Assembly: GCA_029987115.1 (NCBI GenBank) | Contig: DALTWK010000012.1 | Span: forward strand, 1 to 54,270 | Source of the DNA: Methanocorpusculum sp. | GTDB taxonomy: Archaea; Halobacteriota; Methanomicrobia; Methanomicrobiales; Methanocorpusculaceae | Direction of reading: 5' to 3' | DNA length: 54,270 nucleotides | Part shown: positions 26,062 to 34,304 of the stretch, piece after piece | Position numbering within the stretch: the first letter of the stretch is position 1 | Layout: each line of letters starts with the position of its first letter | Program-made: the position numbers and the translations under genes | The notes under the pieces: model-generated | Database searches by the model: none | Seen by the model: only the letters and a program-made list of their open reading frames with translations | What the model was told of the DNA's origin: nothing

Positions 26062-26321
26062 TGGATGTCCTTCTTGTTGTGTTGCATATTGTCTTCCTGC
26101 TATCAGCAGTTGTTTCTGCGGTTTCAGTGTTCTGGTTGAAAGATATGATTGCAGCAGCAATCTCCTTTGCAGCGTTTAGTTTCTTCTTAGCCCTGGAGTT
26201 TGTTGTTCTTCAAGCTCCTGATGTTGCAATCGCCGAAGGAGCTATCGGTGCTGGAATATCAACGGCAATTCTTATCATTGGAATCAAGGGAACCCATCGT
26301 AAGGAGGATGAGGAATCATGA
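26058..26321 (+). CDS. mbhD: Mbh subunit D (DUF4040, MrpB/MrpA C-terminal-like)
   Basis: An 87-residue protein with three membrane helices and the LQAPDVAIAEGAIGAGISTAI motif of the DUF4040 family, corresponding to part of the large MrpA subunit in bacteria. The acidic residues in this helix are thought to lie on the ion path. Order and length match MbhD. Confidence 0.88.
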   Translation: MMDVLLVVLHIVFLLSAVVSAVSVFWLKDMIAAAISFAAFSFFLALEFVVLQAPDVAIAEGAIGAGISTAILIIGIKGTHRKEDEES

Positions 26322-26599
26322 CAAAGGATTCTCTGTCCATAGCCAGGCCAGTTGCAATTATTGCTCTAATTGCTGTAGTTGCTATCATGATTATTCCTGC
26401 ATTCACTGTTGATTTCGGAAATCCGGTTGAAACTGCAACAGATGACTACTATATTGATAATACTGAGGTGGAAACCGGTTCTGCAAATGCAGTAACCGCA
26501 ATCGTCTTCGATTACCGTGGTTTCGATACATTGGGTGAAGCAACGGTTCTTTTTGTTGCGGTTTTGGGGTTGATAATGCTTTTTAGGAGGGCGAAGTAA
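26318..26599 (+). CDS. mbhE: Mbh subunit E
   Basis: A 93-residue protein with one helix near the N-terminus, a short polar loop and a second helix preceded by TAIVFDYRGFDTLGEATVLF, the conserved block seen in MbhE and in the C-terminal end of MrpA. Ends one base into the next gene (TAATG). Confidence 0.87.
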   Translation: MTKDSLSIARPVAIIALIAVVAIMIIPAFTVDFGNPVETATDDYYIDNTEVETGSANAVTAIVFDYRGFDTLGEATVLFVAVLGLIMLFRRAK

Positions 26600-27090
26600 T
26601 GCCATCAGGACCAATCGCTAAAGTTGCTGCACGTCTGCTTGTTCCGATTATCTTTATCTTCGGATTCTATGTGGTCATGCATGGTCACCTGTCTCCTGGA
26701 GGGGGTTTCCAGGGAGGGGCCGTAATCGCAACCGGTGTTGCATTGCTACTTATTGCCTTTACAACAGTGCAGGCTGAAGAATTCCTTCCTTCTGTAAACA
26801 ACATCAAACTTTTCGAATCTGCTGGATTGATTCTTTTCATCTGTACAGCTCTTGCAGGAATTGTACTTGCATCTGGATTCCTGGTGAACTGGCTGAATGG
26901 TGCAGGCGGTCTTTTCGGTAATGCCGTTGCATATGGTATTACGGCTGGAGATATCTGGACTGGTGGTGTCATTCCTGTTCTGAACTTTGCAATAGGTATT
27001 GAGGTTTTCGGAGCCCTGTCGGTTGTCCTGCTCTATATGTTTAAAGGTCTGCGGGAAAAGAAGGATGATGAGGAAGGTGAGGCAAAATGA
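26599..27090 (+). CDS. mbhF: Mbh subunit F, MrpB-like
   Basis: A 163-residue MnhB/MrpB family membrane protein with four helices and the signature HGHLSPGGGFQGGAVIATG. Part of the sodium-translocating module. Charged tail at the C-terminus faces the cytoplasm. Confidence 0.93.
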   Translation: MPSGPIAKVAARLLVPIIFIFGFYVVMHGHLSPGGGFQGGAVIATGVALLLIAFTTVQAEEFLPSVNNIKLFESAGLILFICTALAGIVLASGFLVNWLNGAGGLFGNAVAYGITAGDIWTGGVIPVLNFAIGIEVFGALSVVLLYMFKGLREKKDDEEGEAK

Positions 27091-27431
27091 TGCCAATTCC
27101 GCTTATTGCTGTTGCTCTTCTGATAGGAATCGGGCTTATGATTCTTCTTCTGAAGAAAAACATGATCAAAATGGTTATGGGTCTTGGTATTGTCGAGGGG
27201 GCAGTGAATCTCTTCTTGGTAGCATTGGGATATCGTGAGAATGGCGTAGCGCCGATTTTTGTAAATGCCCCCGCGGATGCAGGTATGGTTCTTCCGACTG
27301 TTCAAGCATTGACTCTAACAAACATTGTTATCGGCGTTGCAACGACTGCACTTCTTATTTCTTTAATAATGGTAATCTATAAGAAATACGGTACAGTTAG
27401 TGCTGATAAGATGCGGAGGCTGAAGAAATGA
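27087..27431 (+). CDS. mbhG: Mbh subunit G, MrpC/NuoK-like
   Basis: A 114-residue three-helix NuoK/MrpC homologue. The helix LKKNMIKMVMGLGIVEGAVNLFLVALG and the later TVQALTLTNIVIGVATTALLISL carry the family features, including a glutamate in helix 2. It links the antiporter and hydrogenase modules in Mbh structures. Confidence 0.93.
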   Translation: MMPIPLIAVALLIGIGLMILLLKKNMIKMVMGLGIVEGAVNLFLVALGYRENGVAPIFVNAPADAGMVLPTVQALTLTNIVIGVATTALLISLIMVIYKKYGTVSADKMRRLKK

Positions 27432-28996
27432 GTATACTCATGGATAATCTTCCAGCACTCTTGATTGCTGTTCCTCTCTTTGGAGCATTCCTGACACCAC
27501 TTTTTGGCAGATTTGTCAAGGTACTCCGGACACCATGGGTTATCTTAGCAGTTCTTGCATCAGGAGCTGTGGCAATAACAACAGCGATTAAAGTTTTTAT
27601 TTCTGGACCAATTCTCTATGTATTTGGCGAACCTGCAGGAACTGCAGCAGTATCTGATTCTGCAGGAATACCAATCCGCATTATCTTCAACATAGATGCA
27701 TTCGGCGCATTCATGCTTCTTTCTGCAGCCATCGTATCAATATCTGCGATTCTCTATCTGGTTGCATCACAGAAAGAGCGCACCGGAAAAGATGCCTTCT
27801 ACGCACTCTTCCTTCTCCTCACAACAGGTATTTTTGGGATGGTTTCCACAGGTGATTTGTTCAACTTCTTCGTTTTCCTGGAAATCAATTCACTCGCCGC
27901 AGCCGCTCTTGTTTCTTTCCACCGAAGAGGAGGAATCGCTGTTGAGGGAGCAATCAAATATGCAGTTGTCAATACGATTGGCGGATTGATGGTGCTCTTC
28001 GCAATTGGAATTCTCTATTCTCAGTACGATACGCTGAACATGGCACTGATTGCTTCGCAGATTGCCCCAACTCCTCTGACTATCACTGCCCTCGTGCTCT
28101 TTATTGCGGCACTTGCGATGAAAGCAGGGTCCGTTCCATTCCATTTTGCAACACCCGATGCTTATTCAACCGCACCGTCCGGCGTTACTGCACTTATGAT
28201 TGTGGCGAGCCAGGCTGGTCTTTATGGTATCTTCAGAATTCTTTTTACCGTCTACAACGGTGTATTCAACACGATTACTGTTGGATGGGTTCTGATTATT
28301 CTCGGATTACTATCAATGGTCATTGGAGTTACCATGGCACTTCCCCAGAAAGATGTGAAACGTCTGCTTGCTTACCATGCAGTATCGCAGACTGGATACA
28401 TGTTGCTGGGTGTAGGTGTAGCAGTTGCTGTTCTTGGAGATGCAGGTGCTCTCAGCTCCTTTGGTATCACGGCAATGGAAGGAGGTCTGTTCCATATCTT
28501 CAACCATGCAATGTACAAGGGTCTGCTTTTCCTAGCTGTGGGAGCAGTAATTTATAGAACTCGTGTCTGGACCATCAGTAAACTGGGAGGTCTTGGTCAC
28601 AATATGAAGTGGACGATGATTTTCTTCCTGATTGGAGCCCTCGCCATTGCTGGTATTCCTCCGTTCAACGGATTCGCGAGCAAACTTATGATTTATGAGT
28701 CTGTCTTTGCCTTCTCACCTGTACTCGCAATAATAGCAATGGTAGTGAGCATCTTAACCCTCGCATCGTTCATGAAAGTGTTCCATTCACTTTTCCTCGG
28801 TCCCAAACAACCGGAATTTGCGGAGGTGAAGGAGGCACCAAAACCGATGATAATAGCAATGATTATCCTCACCGTCTTTGTAGTCGGTCTTGGTATCTTC
28901 CCGGACTTCTTCGTCGACACAATTGTGTCACCGGCAGCTGATGCGCTCCTGAATAGCGGAACTTATCTGTCAACAGTATTAGGAGGTTCCTTATGA
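27428..28996 (+). CDS. mbhH: Mbh subunit H, MrpD/NuoL/M/N-type antiporter-like subunit
   Basis: A 522-residue, about 14-helix proton-pumping subunit. E152 in FFVFLEINSL is the essential TM5 glutamate, and KDVKRLLAYHAVSQTGYMLLG is the family signature with the lysines of the second half-channel. It is the main proton path of the complex. Four-base overlaps on both sides. Confidence 0.96.
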   Translation: MSILMDNLPALLIAVPLFGAFLTPLFGRFVKVLRTPWVILAVLASGAVAITTAIKVFISGPILYVFGEPAGTAAVSDSAGIPIRIIFNIDAFGAFMLLSAAIVSISAILYLVASQKERTGKDAFYALFLLLTTGIFGMVSTGDLFNFFVFLEINSLAAAALVSFHRRGGIAVEGAIKYAVVNTIGGLMVLFAIGILYSQYDTLNMALIASQIAPTPLTITALVLFIAALAMKAGSVPFHFATPDAYSTAPSGVTALMIVASQAGLYGIFRILFTVYNGVFNTITVGWVLIILGLLSMVIGVTMALPQKDVKRLLAYHAVSQTGYMLLGVGVAVAVLGDAGALSSFGITAMEGGLFHIFNHAMYKGLLFLAVGAVIYRTRVWTISKLGGLGHNMKWTMIFFLIGALAIAGIPPFNGFASKLMIYESVFAFSPVLAIIAMVVSILTLASFMKVFHSLFLGPKQPEFAEVKEAPKPMIIAMIILTVFVVGLGIFPDFFVDTIVSPAADALLNSGTYLSTVLGGSL

Positions 28997-29328
28997 GTAC
29001 ATTAAGCACAGGATTTGGATTCTGGGATCCGGTAATCTGGCTTGTCGTTCTGGCAGTGGCCCTTATCATTTCCTTCCTCCTCCTCTTCTGTGGTAGAAAG
29101 GATTATGATAAAAATACAGAGCAGACGAAACCGTATCTTTCTGGAAACGATGAACCGTCTGCAGCGGATACCCATGTACGTGGCGGAAATCTTTACTATG
29201 GATTTACCGAAGCGCTGAAGGGATACTACAAGCGTCTTATTCCGCTGCATACCGGAATCTTGAATGATTATATCGGCTGGTTCTTGATAGGACTGGTTAT
29301 CATATTCCTGGTGGTGATTTTCATATGA
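28993..29328 (+). CDS. mbhI: Mbh subunit I
   Basis: A 111-residue protein with an N-terminal helix (IWLVVLAVALIISFLLLFC), a soluble middle containing LSGNDEPSAADTHVRGGNLYYGFTEALKGYY, and a C-terminal helix (WFLIGLVIIFLVVIFI). In the P. furiosus structure MbhI corresponds to the last helix and lateral region of NuoL-type subunits and bridges modules. Confidence 0.88.
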   Translation: MSTLSTGFGFWDPVIWLVVLAVALIISFLLLFCGRKDYDKNTEQTKPYLSGNDEPSAADTHVRGGNLYYGFTEALKGYYKRLIPLHTGILNDYIGWFLIGLVIIFLVVIFI

Positions 29329-29747
29329 GCGCTCTTACCAAATCTCTCTGGGTATTCCATTTCAATGCAGGTTCCTGCAATGGATGTGATATCGAAATCG
29401 TTGCGACCCTGACGCCACGGTATGATCCTGAGCGTTTCGGTGTAAAACTTGTCGGTTCTCCGCGCCACGCGGATGTACTTCTGGTAACCGGACCTGTTAC
29501 CAAGCAGATGGAGGATCGGCTTCGCCGGGTATACGACCAGATGCCATCACCAAAAGTAGTAATGGCAGTTGGAACATGTGCTCAGTCAGGAGGTGTCTTC
29601 TTTGACTCCTATAATCTATCAGGACCAGTGGATCAGGTGATCCCTGTAGATGTTTATGTTCCAGGTTGCGCTCCCAGGCCGGAAGCAATCATCAATGGAG
29701 TGGTAACTGCAATAGCGAAACTTGAACGACTGGAGGCGGAAAAATGA
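29325..29747 (+). CDS. mbhJ: Mbh [NiFe]-hydrogenase small subunit (NuoB-like)
   Basis: A 140-residue NuoB-type subunit holding one [4Fe-4S] cluster next to the NiFe site. The four ligands are visible: C18 and C21 (GSCNGCDIE), C85 (GTCAQSGG) and C115 (PGCAPRPE). Takes electrons between MbhN and the active site in MbhL. Confidence 0.96.
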   Translation: MSALTKSLWVFHFNAGSCNGCDIEIVATLTPRYDPERFGVKLVGSPRHADVLLVTGPVTKQMEDRLRRVYDQMPSPKVVMAVGTCAQSGGVFFDSYNLSGPVDQVIPVDVYVPGCAPRPEAIINGVVTAIAKLERLEAEK

Positions 29748-30346
29748 CAGAGATATTAACTCCTGAACAACTTCTGAAGCGAATCTCCGAAAAACTCGGA
29801 TCTGCCATTCTGGATTCGCGGATTCAGATTCGGACAGAAGGTGTGAAGAAGAAGGAAAATCGAAATATTTGGATTACAATTAACCGCAGTGCGGTTCACC
29901 GTGCAGTTGAAATCCTGATGGATATTTCTTATCCGCATCTTTCCTGTATTGCAGGTTATGATAAGGGAAAGGATGATGAAAATCTCCGTGTGCAGTATAT
30001 CTTTTCTATCTATGGGGGAATTGAAGATTCCGAGACTATGGTCATTTTCTCACTTGATCTTCCGAAAGCAGATCCTGTTCTCCCAACCATTACTGATTTA
30101 ATGGAAGGAACTGCATTTACAGAACAGGAGAAGATTGAGTACCTTGGCATAAGAATTGAGGGATTAACCCCAAGAGAACATCGTTTCTTCTTACCCCAAG
30201 ATTTCCCGGAAAATGTATATCCGCTCCGTAAAGACGACAAGCGTATTCCTGATTCCATGGTAAAGAATCTGTGGGCATGCGGACGTCCCGAGAATCGCCC
30301 GCCAGCCCCACTCCCTGAAAAAGAAGAACCAAAGGAGGGTGCATAA
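29744..30346 (+). CDS. mbhK: Mbh subunit K (NuoC-like)
   Basis: A 200-residue NuoC/30-kDa-like subunit. The C-terminal GLTPREHRFFLPQDFPEN block resembles the NuoC motif that precedes the large subunit. A Pro/Glu-rich tail of about 20 residues looks disordered. It packs against MbhL and MbhJ in the hydrophilic arm. Confidence 0.9.
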   Translation: MTEILTPEQLLKRISEKLGSAILDSRIQIRTEGVKKKENRNIWITINRSAVHRAVEILMDISYPHLSCIAGYDKGKDDENLRVQYIFSIYGGIEDSETMVIFSLDLPKADPVLPTITDLMEGTAFTEQEKIEYLGIRIEGLTPREHRFFLPQDFPENVYPLRKDDKRIPDSMVKNLWACGRPENRPPAPLPEKEEPKEGA

Positions 30347-31569
30347 TGGCAGGAAATGTTCCCTATAAGGTACCTGTCGGTCCAATCCACCCGGCACTCA
30401 AAGAACCAGTTCATATTGAATTGACAGTTCTTGGGGAAGAGGTCATAGGTGCGGATTTCACACCAGGTCAGACTCATCGTGGAATTGAGTGGATGGGTCT
30501 TCACAGAAATCCAGTGCAGATTGTTCATCTGACAGATCGTATCTGCGGAATCTGTGGTGTCACTCACTCTCTTTGTTTTGCTCGTGCCGTGGAGCAAATT
30601 GCTGATATTAACGCCCCGGAACGTGCGGATTATGTGCGTACCATAATTGCCGAGTTTGAAAGAATTCAGTCTCATTTATTATGGGCTGGGGTTGCAGCTC
30701 ATGAACTGGGATTCGATTCTCTCTTCTATCTCGCATGGCGTGTCAGAGAAGATGCTCTTGATGCTATTGAGGTCATAACCGGTAACAGGGTAAATTATGA
30801 TATAATCCAGATTGGTGGTGTCCGCCGTGACATAACTGCCGATATGCTCCCAAAAATAAGGAAATGTCTTGATTCCTACAAGGAGCTTTTCAGCAAATTG
30901 CAGAAACTCTTCCTGGAAGATGCAGTCATTAAAGCCCGTTGCAAAGGATGTGGAGTTCTAACCAAAGAAACTGCTGCTGCTTACTCAACAGTCGGCCCAA
31001 CATCGCGCGCCTCAGGCTTACCTGCCGATCTCCGTGTTGATTATCCATACTGCGCATACGGTGATTTGAAAATTTCGCCAGTTCTTCCGTCTGCATATGG
31101 AAAGAATGCTGATGGTGATACATACGACAGAATAGTTGTCCGTATTTTTGAAATTGCCCAGTCAATCGAAATCATCGAAGAATGTCTCGCAAACATGCCG
31201 GAAGGGCCTGTCCTTTATGAAGAAAAGGTTGCAAAGATTTTGGCACTCTGCAAAAAGGCATCTGGGGAAGCAGTTGGTCGTCACGAAGCTCCTCGTGGCG
31301 AAGCTCTGCACTATGTTGCAATGGGCAACGCCGAAGCTCCGGTTGCATGGAAAGTCAAAGCATCATCCTACAGCAACCTTCACGTTTGGCCAGTAATACT
31401 GAAAGGAGTACAGCTCGCAGATATACCAATCGTGGTAGCTTCTGTTGATCCATGTCTCTCATGTACTGACCGTGTCGCAGTAACAACCGAGGCCGGTTCA
31501 ACGAAAATTCTGACGAAAGAAATGCTCTCGAAGATGTCATATTTGAAGACAAGGAGGATGATGGAATGA
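30346..31569 (+). CDS. mbhL: Mbh [NiFe]-hydrogenase large subunit (catalytic)
   Basis: The 407-residue catalytic subunit. All four nickel ligands are present: C67 and C70 in RICGICG, C370 and C373 in DPCLSC, so it is a true hydrogenase and not an Ni-free NuoD. After R376 of DPCLSCTDR there is a 31-residue tail that is expected to be removed by the HycI-type protease encoded divergently at 24250-24702. It reduces protons to H2 with ferredoxin electrons, or the reverse. Confidence 0.97.
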   Translation: MAGNVPYKVPVGPIHPALKEPVHIELTVLGEEVIGADFTPGQTHRGIEWMGLHRNPVQIVHLTDRICGICGVTHSLCFARAVEQIADINAPERADYVRTIIAEFERIQSHLLWAGVAAHELGFDSLFYLAWRVREDALDAIEVITGNRVNYDIIQIGGVRRDITADMLPKIRKCLDSYKELFSKLQKLFLEDAVIKARCKGCGVLTKETAAAYSTVGPTSRASGLPADLRVDYPYCAYGDLKISPVLPSAYGKNADGDTYDRIVVRIFEIAQSIEIIEECLANMPEGPVLYEEKVAKILALCKKASGEAVGRHEAPRGEALHYVAMGNAEAPVAWKVKASSYSNLHVWPVILKGVQLADIPIVVASVDPCLSCTDRVAVTTEAGSTKILTKEMLSKMSYLKTRRMME

Positions 31570-32567
31570 GTATTCTTCTCGAAGCAATCGGTGGTACTGT
31601 TGTTCTTGCAGTATTTGCAGTAATCTTTGGTCTTTTCCTTGCCGGTATCGACCGCATAGCTGTAGCACGTCTGCAGGCCCGTGTTGGTCCTCGTTTACGA
31701 CAGCCATATACCGATGTAATCAAACTCTTTGGAAAACAGAATGTTGTTCCCAAGAACGCAGTATCGTTCCTTTTCAACCTGATGCCAGTCATAGCCTTGG
31801 CATCTGCTATCATACTTCTGCTTTATCTGCCATTTGGTTCCTTTGCTCCAATTCTTGGTGCCGCTGGAGATATGATTCTCGTGCTTTATCTCTTCATCGT
31901 TCCGTCTCTTTGTCTTGTAATTGGTGGATTTGCTTCAGGTTCTCCATATGCAACAGTTGGTGCCCAGCGTGAAATGGTTTCGATGATTGCTTATGAACTG
32001 CCACTTGCAGCCGTTGTGGTCCTAATTGCATGGAGATTGATGGTCTCCGGTGTTTCCGAGCCGTTCTCGCTTTTGTCGATGATGCAGACCAGTATTTGGG
32101 ATGTTTGTGGGCCCCTTGGTATTGTCGGTATAATAATCCTGCTTTTCCTCTTTGCATGGATTACTCCCGGTGAACTTTCCAAGGTTCCATTTGACTCTCC
32201 GGAAGCGGAGACTGAACTTGCCGGGGGTATTTTGGCTGAGTACTCTGGAAGAAATCTCGGTATGTTCTCTATTGCTCAGTCAGTAAAGACTGTTGCAATA
32301 CTTGCATTTGGTGTAGCATTGCTTCTTCCGTGGAACTTATCACCTTTATTTGGTCTTGCAGGTGCATTGGCGATTCTGGCGGATCTTGCTTTCTTTGTGG
32401 TGAAAGTTCTCGTTGTCATGTTAATCTCAGTTACACTTATTCGAACTATGATGGCACGGTTTAGAATCACTCAAGTGGTCAAACTTTACTGGTTTATTAT
32501 GGGTGGTCTTGCCCTTGTAGCATTGATTCTCTTCCTGCTTGATGCATTTCTGATGGGGGTGATCTGA
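31566..32567 (+). CDS. mbhM: Mbh subunit M (NuoH-like membrane anchor)
   Basis: A 333-residue NuoH/HycD family membrane protein with about eight helices. The loops GIDRIAVARLQARVGPR and SPYATVGAQREMVSMIAYELP and the charged PFDSPEAETELAGG stretch are family hallmarks. It joins the hydrophilic arm to the pump. Confidence 0.95.
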   Translation: MSILLEAIGGTVVLAVFAVIFGLFLAGIDRIAVARLQARVGPRLRQPYTDVIKLFGKQNVVPKNAVSFLFNLMPVIALASAIILLLYLPFGSFAPILGAAGDMILVLYLFIVPSLCLVIGGFASGSPYATVGAQREMVSMIAYELPLAAVVVLIAWRLMVSGVSEPFSLLSMMQTSIWDVCGPLGIVGIIILLFLFAWITPGELSKVPFDSPEAETELAGGILAEYSGRNLGMFSIAQSVKTVAILAFGVALLLPWNLSPLFGLAGALAILADLAFFVVKVLVVMLISVTLIRTMMARFRITQVVKLYWFIMGGLALVALILFLLDAFLMGVI

Positions 32568-32989
32568 TGCTTCCTATGCTTCCCGAAATACTCAAACAGT
32601 TCTTTAAAAAACCGGCAACGAATCTCTTCCCGTCAAAGTATCTGCCGAAGACGATTACTGGTTTCTTGGGAAAAGTTGGAGAAGGAAAAGCAGAAATTGT
32701 TCCTCCAGTTGACTCACCTGCTAATCAGCGGGGAAAACTTACTTACAACCGTGAAATATGTACCGGTTGCGGTCTTTGCATGAAAGTGTGTCCTGCACAT
32801 GCAATTGAACAGGTTGTTTATCCAGCACAAGGTGATGAACGTCCGCAGAAACGTATTCGCATCTATGTAGGCAACTGTATTTTCTGCGGACAGTGCATTG
32901 ATATCTGTGCGAAGAAGGCTCTTAATCATTCATCAGAATTCCTTCTGGCAGCAGAAGATCGATTTGCAGAATCACAAATAATAGAATAA
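32567..32989 (+). CDS. mbhN: Mbh subunit N (two-cluster ferredoxin, NuoI-like)
   Basis: A 140-residue protein with two CxxCxxCxxxC/CxxCxxCxxxC sets: C65, C68, C71, C75 and C104, C107, C110, C114, for two [4Fe-4S] clusters. The N-terminal amphipathic part sits on the membrane arm. It receives electrons from soluble ferredoxin. Last subunit of the complex. Confidence 0.95.
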   Translation: MLPMLPEILKQFFKKPATNLFPSKYLPKTITGFLGKVGEGKAEIVPPVDSPANQRGKLTYNREICTGCGLCMKVCPAHAIEQVVYPAQGDERPQKRIRIYVGNCIFCGQCIDICAKKALNHSSEFLLAAEDRFAESQIIE

Positions 32990-32991
32990 TT

Positions 32992-33354
32992 ATGAGAATC
33001 TACACAGGATGCGATATCATACAGATTTCCCGGTTTGAGGGTCAACTGGAAAAACAGAAGTTCCTTGATCGTTGCTTTACTGCAGCGGAACAGGAATATT
33101 GTTTTTCAACATCCCGTCCTGCAGAACATTTTGCTGCACGATTTGCAGCAAAGGAGGCCGTCATCAAAGCGTTGCTTTGTGTTCAGCCTGATTTTCATGA
33201 TATGAAGAAACTTGAGATTCAACGGATGGAAGATGGTCGCCCCTCTGTTGTCCTATTCACCGATGATGAACGGTTGAATTTGGCAAAAATTGAAGTCAGC
33301 ATAAGTCACGATGGTGATTATGCAATGGCAGTTTCCATTGCTTATTTTGATTAA
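32992..33354 (+). CDS. acpS: holo-ACP synthase-like phosphopantetheinyl transferase
   Basis: A 120-residue AcpS-family protein. D8 in the GCDI motif and E55 in ARFAAKEAVIKAL are the metal-binding residues, and SISHDGDYAMAVS is the C-terminal family strand. These enzymes move phosphopantetheine from CoA to a carrier-protein serine. It starts two bases after mbhN and must be read on the Mbh transcript. Archaea normally lack fatty-acid synthase, so the carrier protein is unknown; no carrier gene is visible in this window. An acyl-CoA synthetase gene lies close by on the other strand. Confidence 0.83.
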   Translation: MRIYTGCDIIQISRFEGQLEKQKFLDRCFTAAEQEYCFSTSRPAEHFAARFAAKEAVIKALLCVQPDFHDMKKLEIQRMEDGRPSVVLFTDDERLNLAKIEVSISHDGDYAMAVSIAYFD

Positions 33355-33369
33355 ATCAATAAAAAAATG

Positions 33370-34266
33370 TTATAATACGTCCTTCAAGTAGAACTTGTAA
33401 GGACCAAGGTTTCCACCGTAGTTTCCAGCGGAGATTTTGACAACACCTGGGATAGTACATGCCGTCTGAATGCCGGCTTTCATAGCAGCTTTGATGGCTT
33501 CTTCGCTGACACCATTAATCACAATTTCAAAGACGGATTTAACACCTTCCGGAACGTTAGTAGGAAGACCTTTTGCTATTACTGCGTCACGAATAGTCGG
33601 GCAGTATTTTTCATTAGTAGATGCCGTCATGAACTTGTAGAATTTCGATCCAACTTTGGAGCCGGAAGAGACAACACCACCTGGGAATGGGGTGATGGTT
33701 CCTGGAACATCCTTGATAGCATCTGCCGCAACACGTGCTGCAGTGAGTGCTGCCATTTGTGAGTCTCCGAGGATGAAGAAGTTTCCTCCGGCGATTGCCT
33801 TGATGGCTCCGATTTCTTCTTCAATAACGAAGTTTCCTCCCATCAATGGGATGGACCAGCAGTCAATTCCTCCAACCTTAACCTGTTTTTCAAATTTATC
33901 GCCGAAATAATGCAGTTTAATGGGGAGTTTCAGTTCATCTCCGATATGTCCATTGAAGACAGCAGTGGTTGGAACTGGCATGACACAGTCAGATACTCTG
34001 GATAATACCTGCTCTTTTAATGCACTCTTTTTGGAACAGATGAGAATTGCGTATCCCGGCCGGTGATCTGGGGTTTTGTTCGGTGGAAGGTATGATTCAA
34101 TACCTGCTTCGCAAGGACAGCGGATTGTTGAGGAGGCAAATCCTGTTGCTTCCCTTGCTGCCCAAAGAGCCCAGTCTTTGGTTGCAGCTGTAATAATAAC
34201 ACGTGCAGCCCAGACATTGAAGGCTTCTGCGTAGGTGTCGTCTATGGTGACGCCATTTATTTCCAT
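33370..34266 (-). CDS. ftr: formylmethanofuran:tetrahydromethanopterin formyltransferase
   Basis: A 298-residue enzyme of the CO2-reducing methane pathway, moving the formyl group from methanofuran to tetrahydromethanopterin. MEINGVTIDDTYAEAF at the start, ASSTIRCPCEAGIE and PGGVVSSGSKVGSKFYKF are strongly conserved Ftr blocks, and the length is usual. Convergent with the Mbh operon (15 bases apart) and 38 bases behind the acyl-CoA synthetase, with which it may share a transcript. Confidence 0.97.
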   Translation of the reverse strand: MEINGVTIDDTYAEAFNVWAARVIITAATKDWALWAAREATGFASSTIRCPCEAGIESYLPPNKTPDHRPGYAILICSKKSALKEQVLSRVSDCVMPVPTTAVFNGHIGDELKLPIKLHYFGDKFEKQVKVGGIDCWSIPLMGGNFVIEEEIGAIKAIAGGNFFILGDSQMAALTAARVAADAIKDVPGTITPFPGGVVSSGSKVGSKFYKFMTASTNEKYCPTIRDAVIAKGLPTNVPEGVKSVFEIVINGVSEEAIKAAMKAGIQTACTIPGVVKISAGNYGGNLGPYKFYLKDVL

Positions 34267-34304
34267 GATATCTATGTATTTAGTACAGGAGATGTTAAGG
34301 ATTG

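Noticed and set aside
30010..30675. 221-residue minus-strand frame
   Set aside because: Crosses the mbhK/mbhL junction antisense; no recognisable family.
30346..31569. MbhL as a NuoD-like subunit of a Mbs or Fpo complex lacking NiFe
   Set aside because: All four nickel-binding cysteines are present, so it is a hydrogenase.
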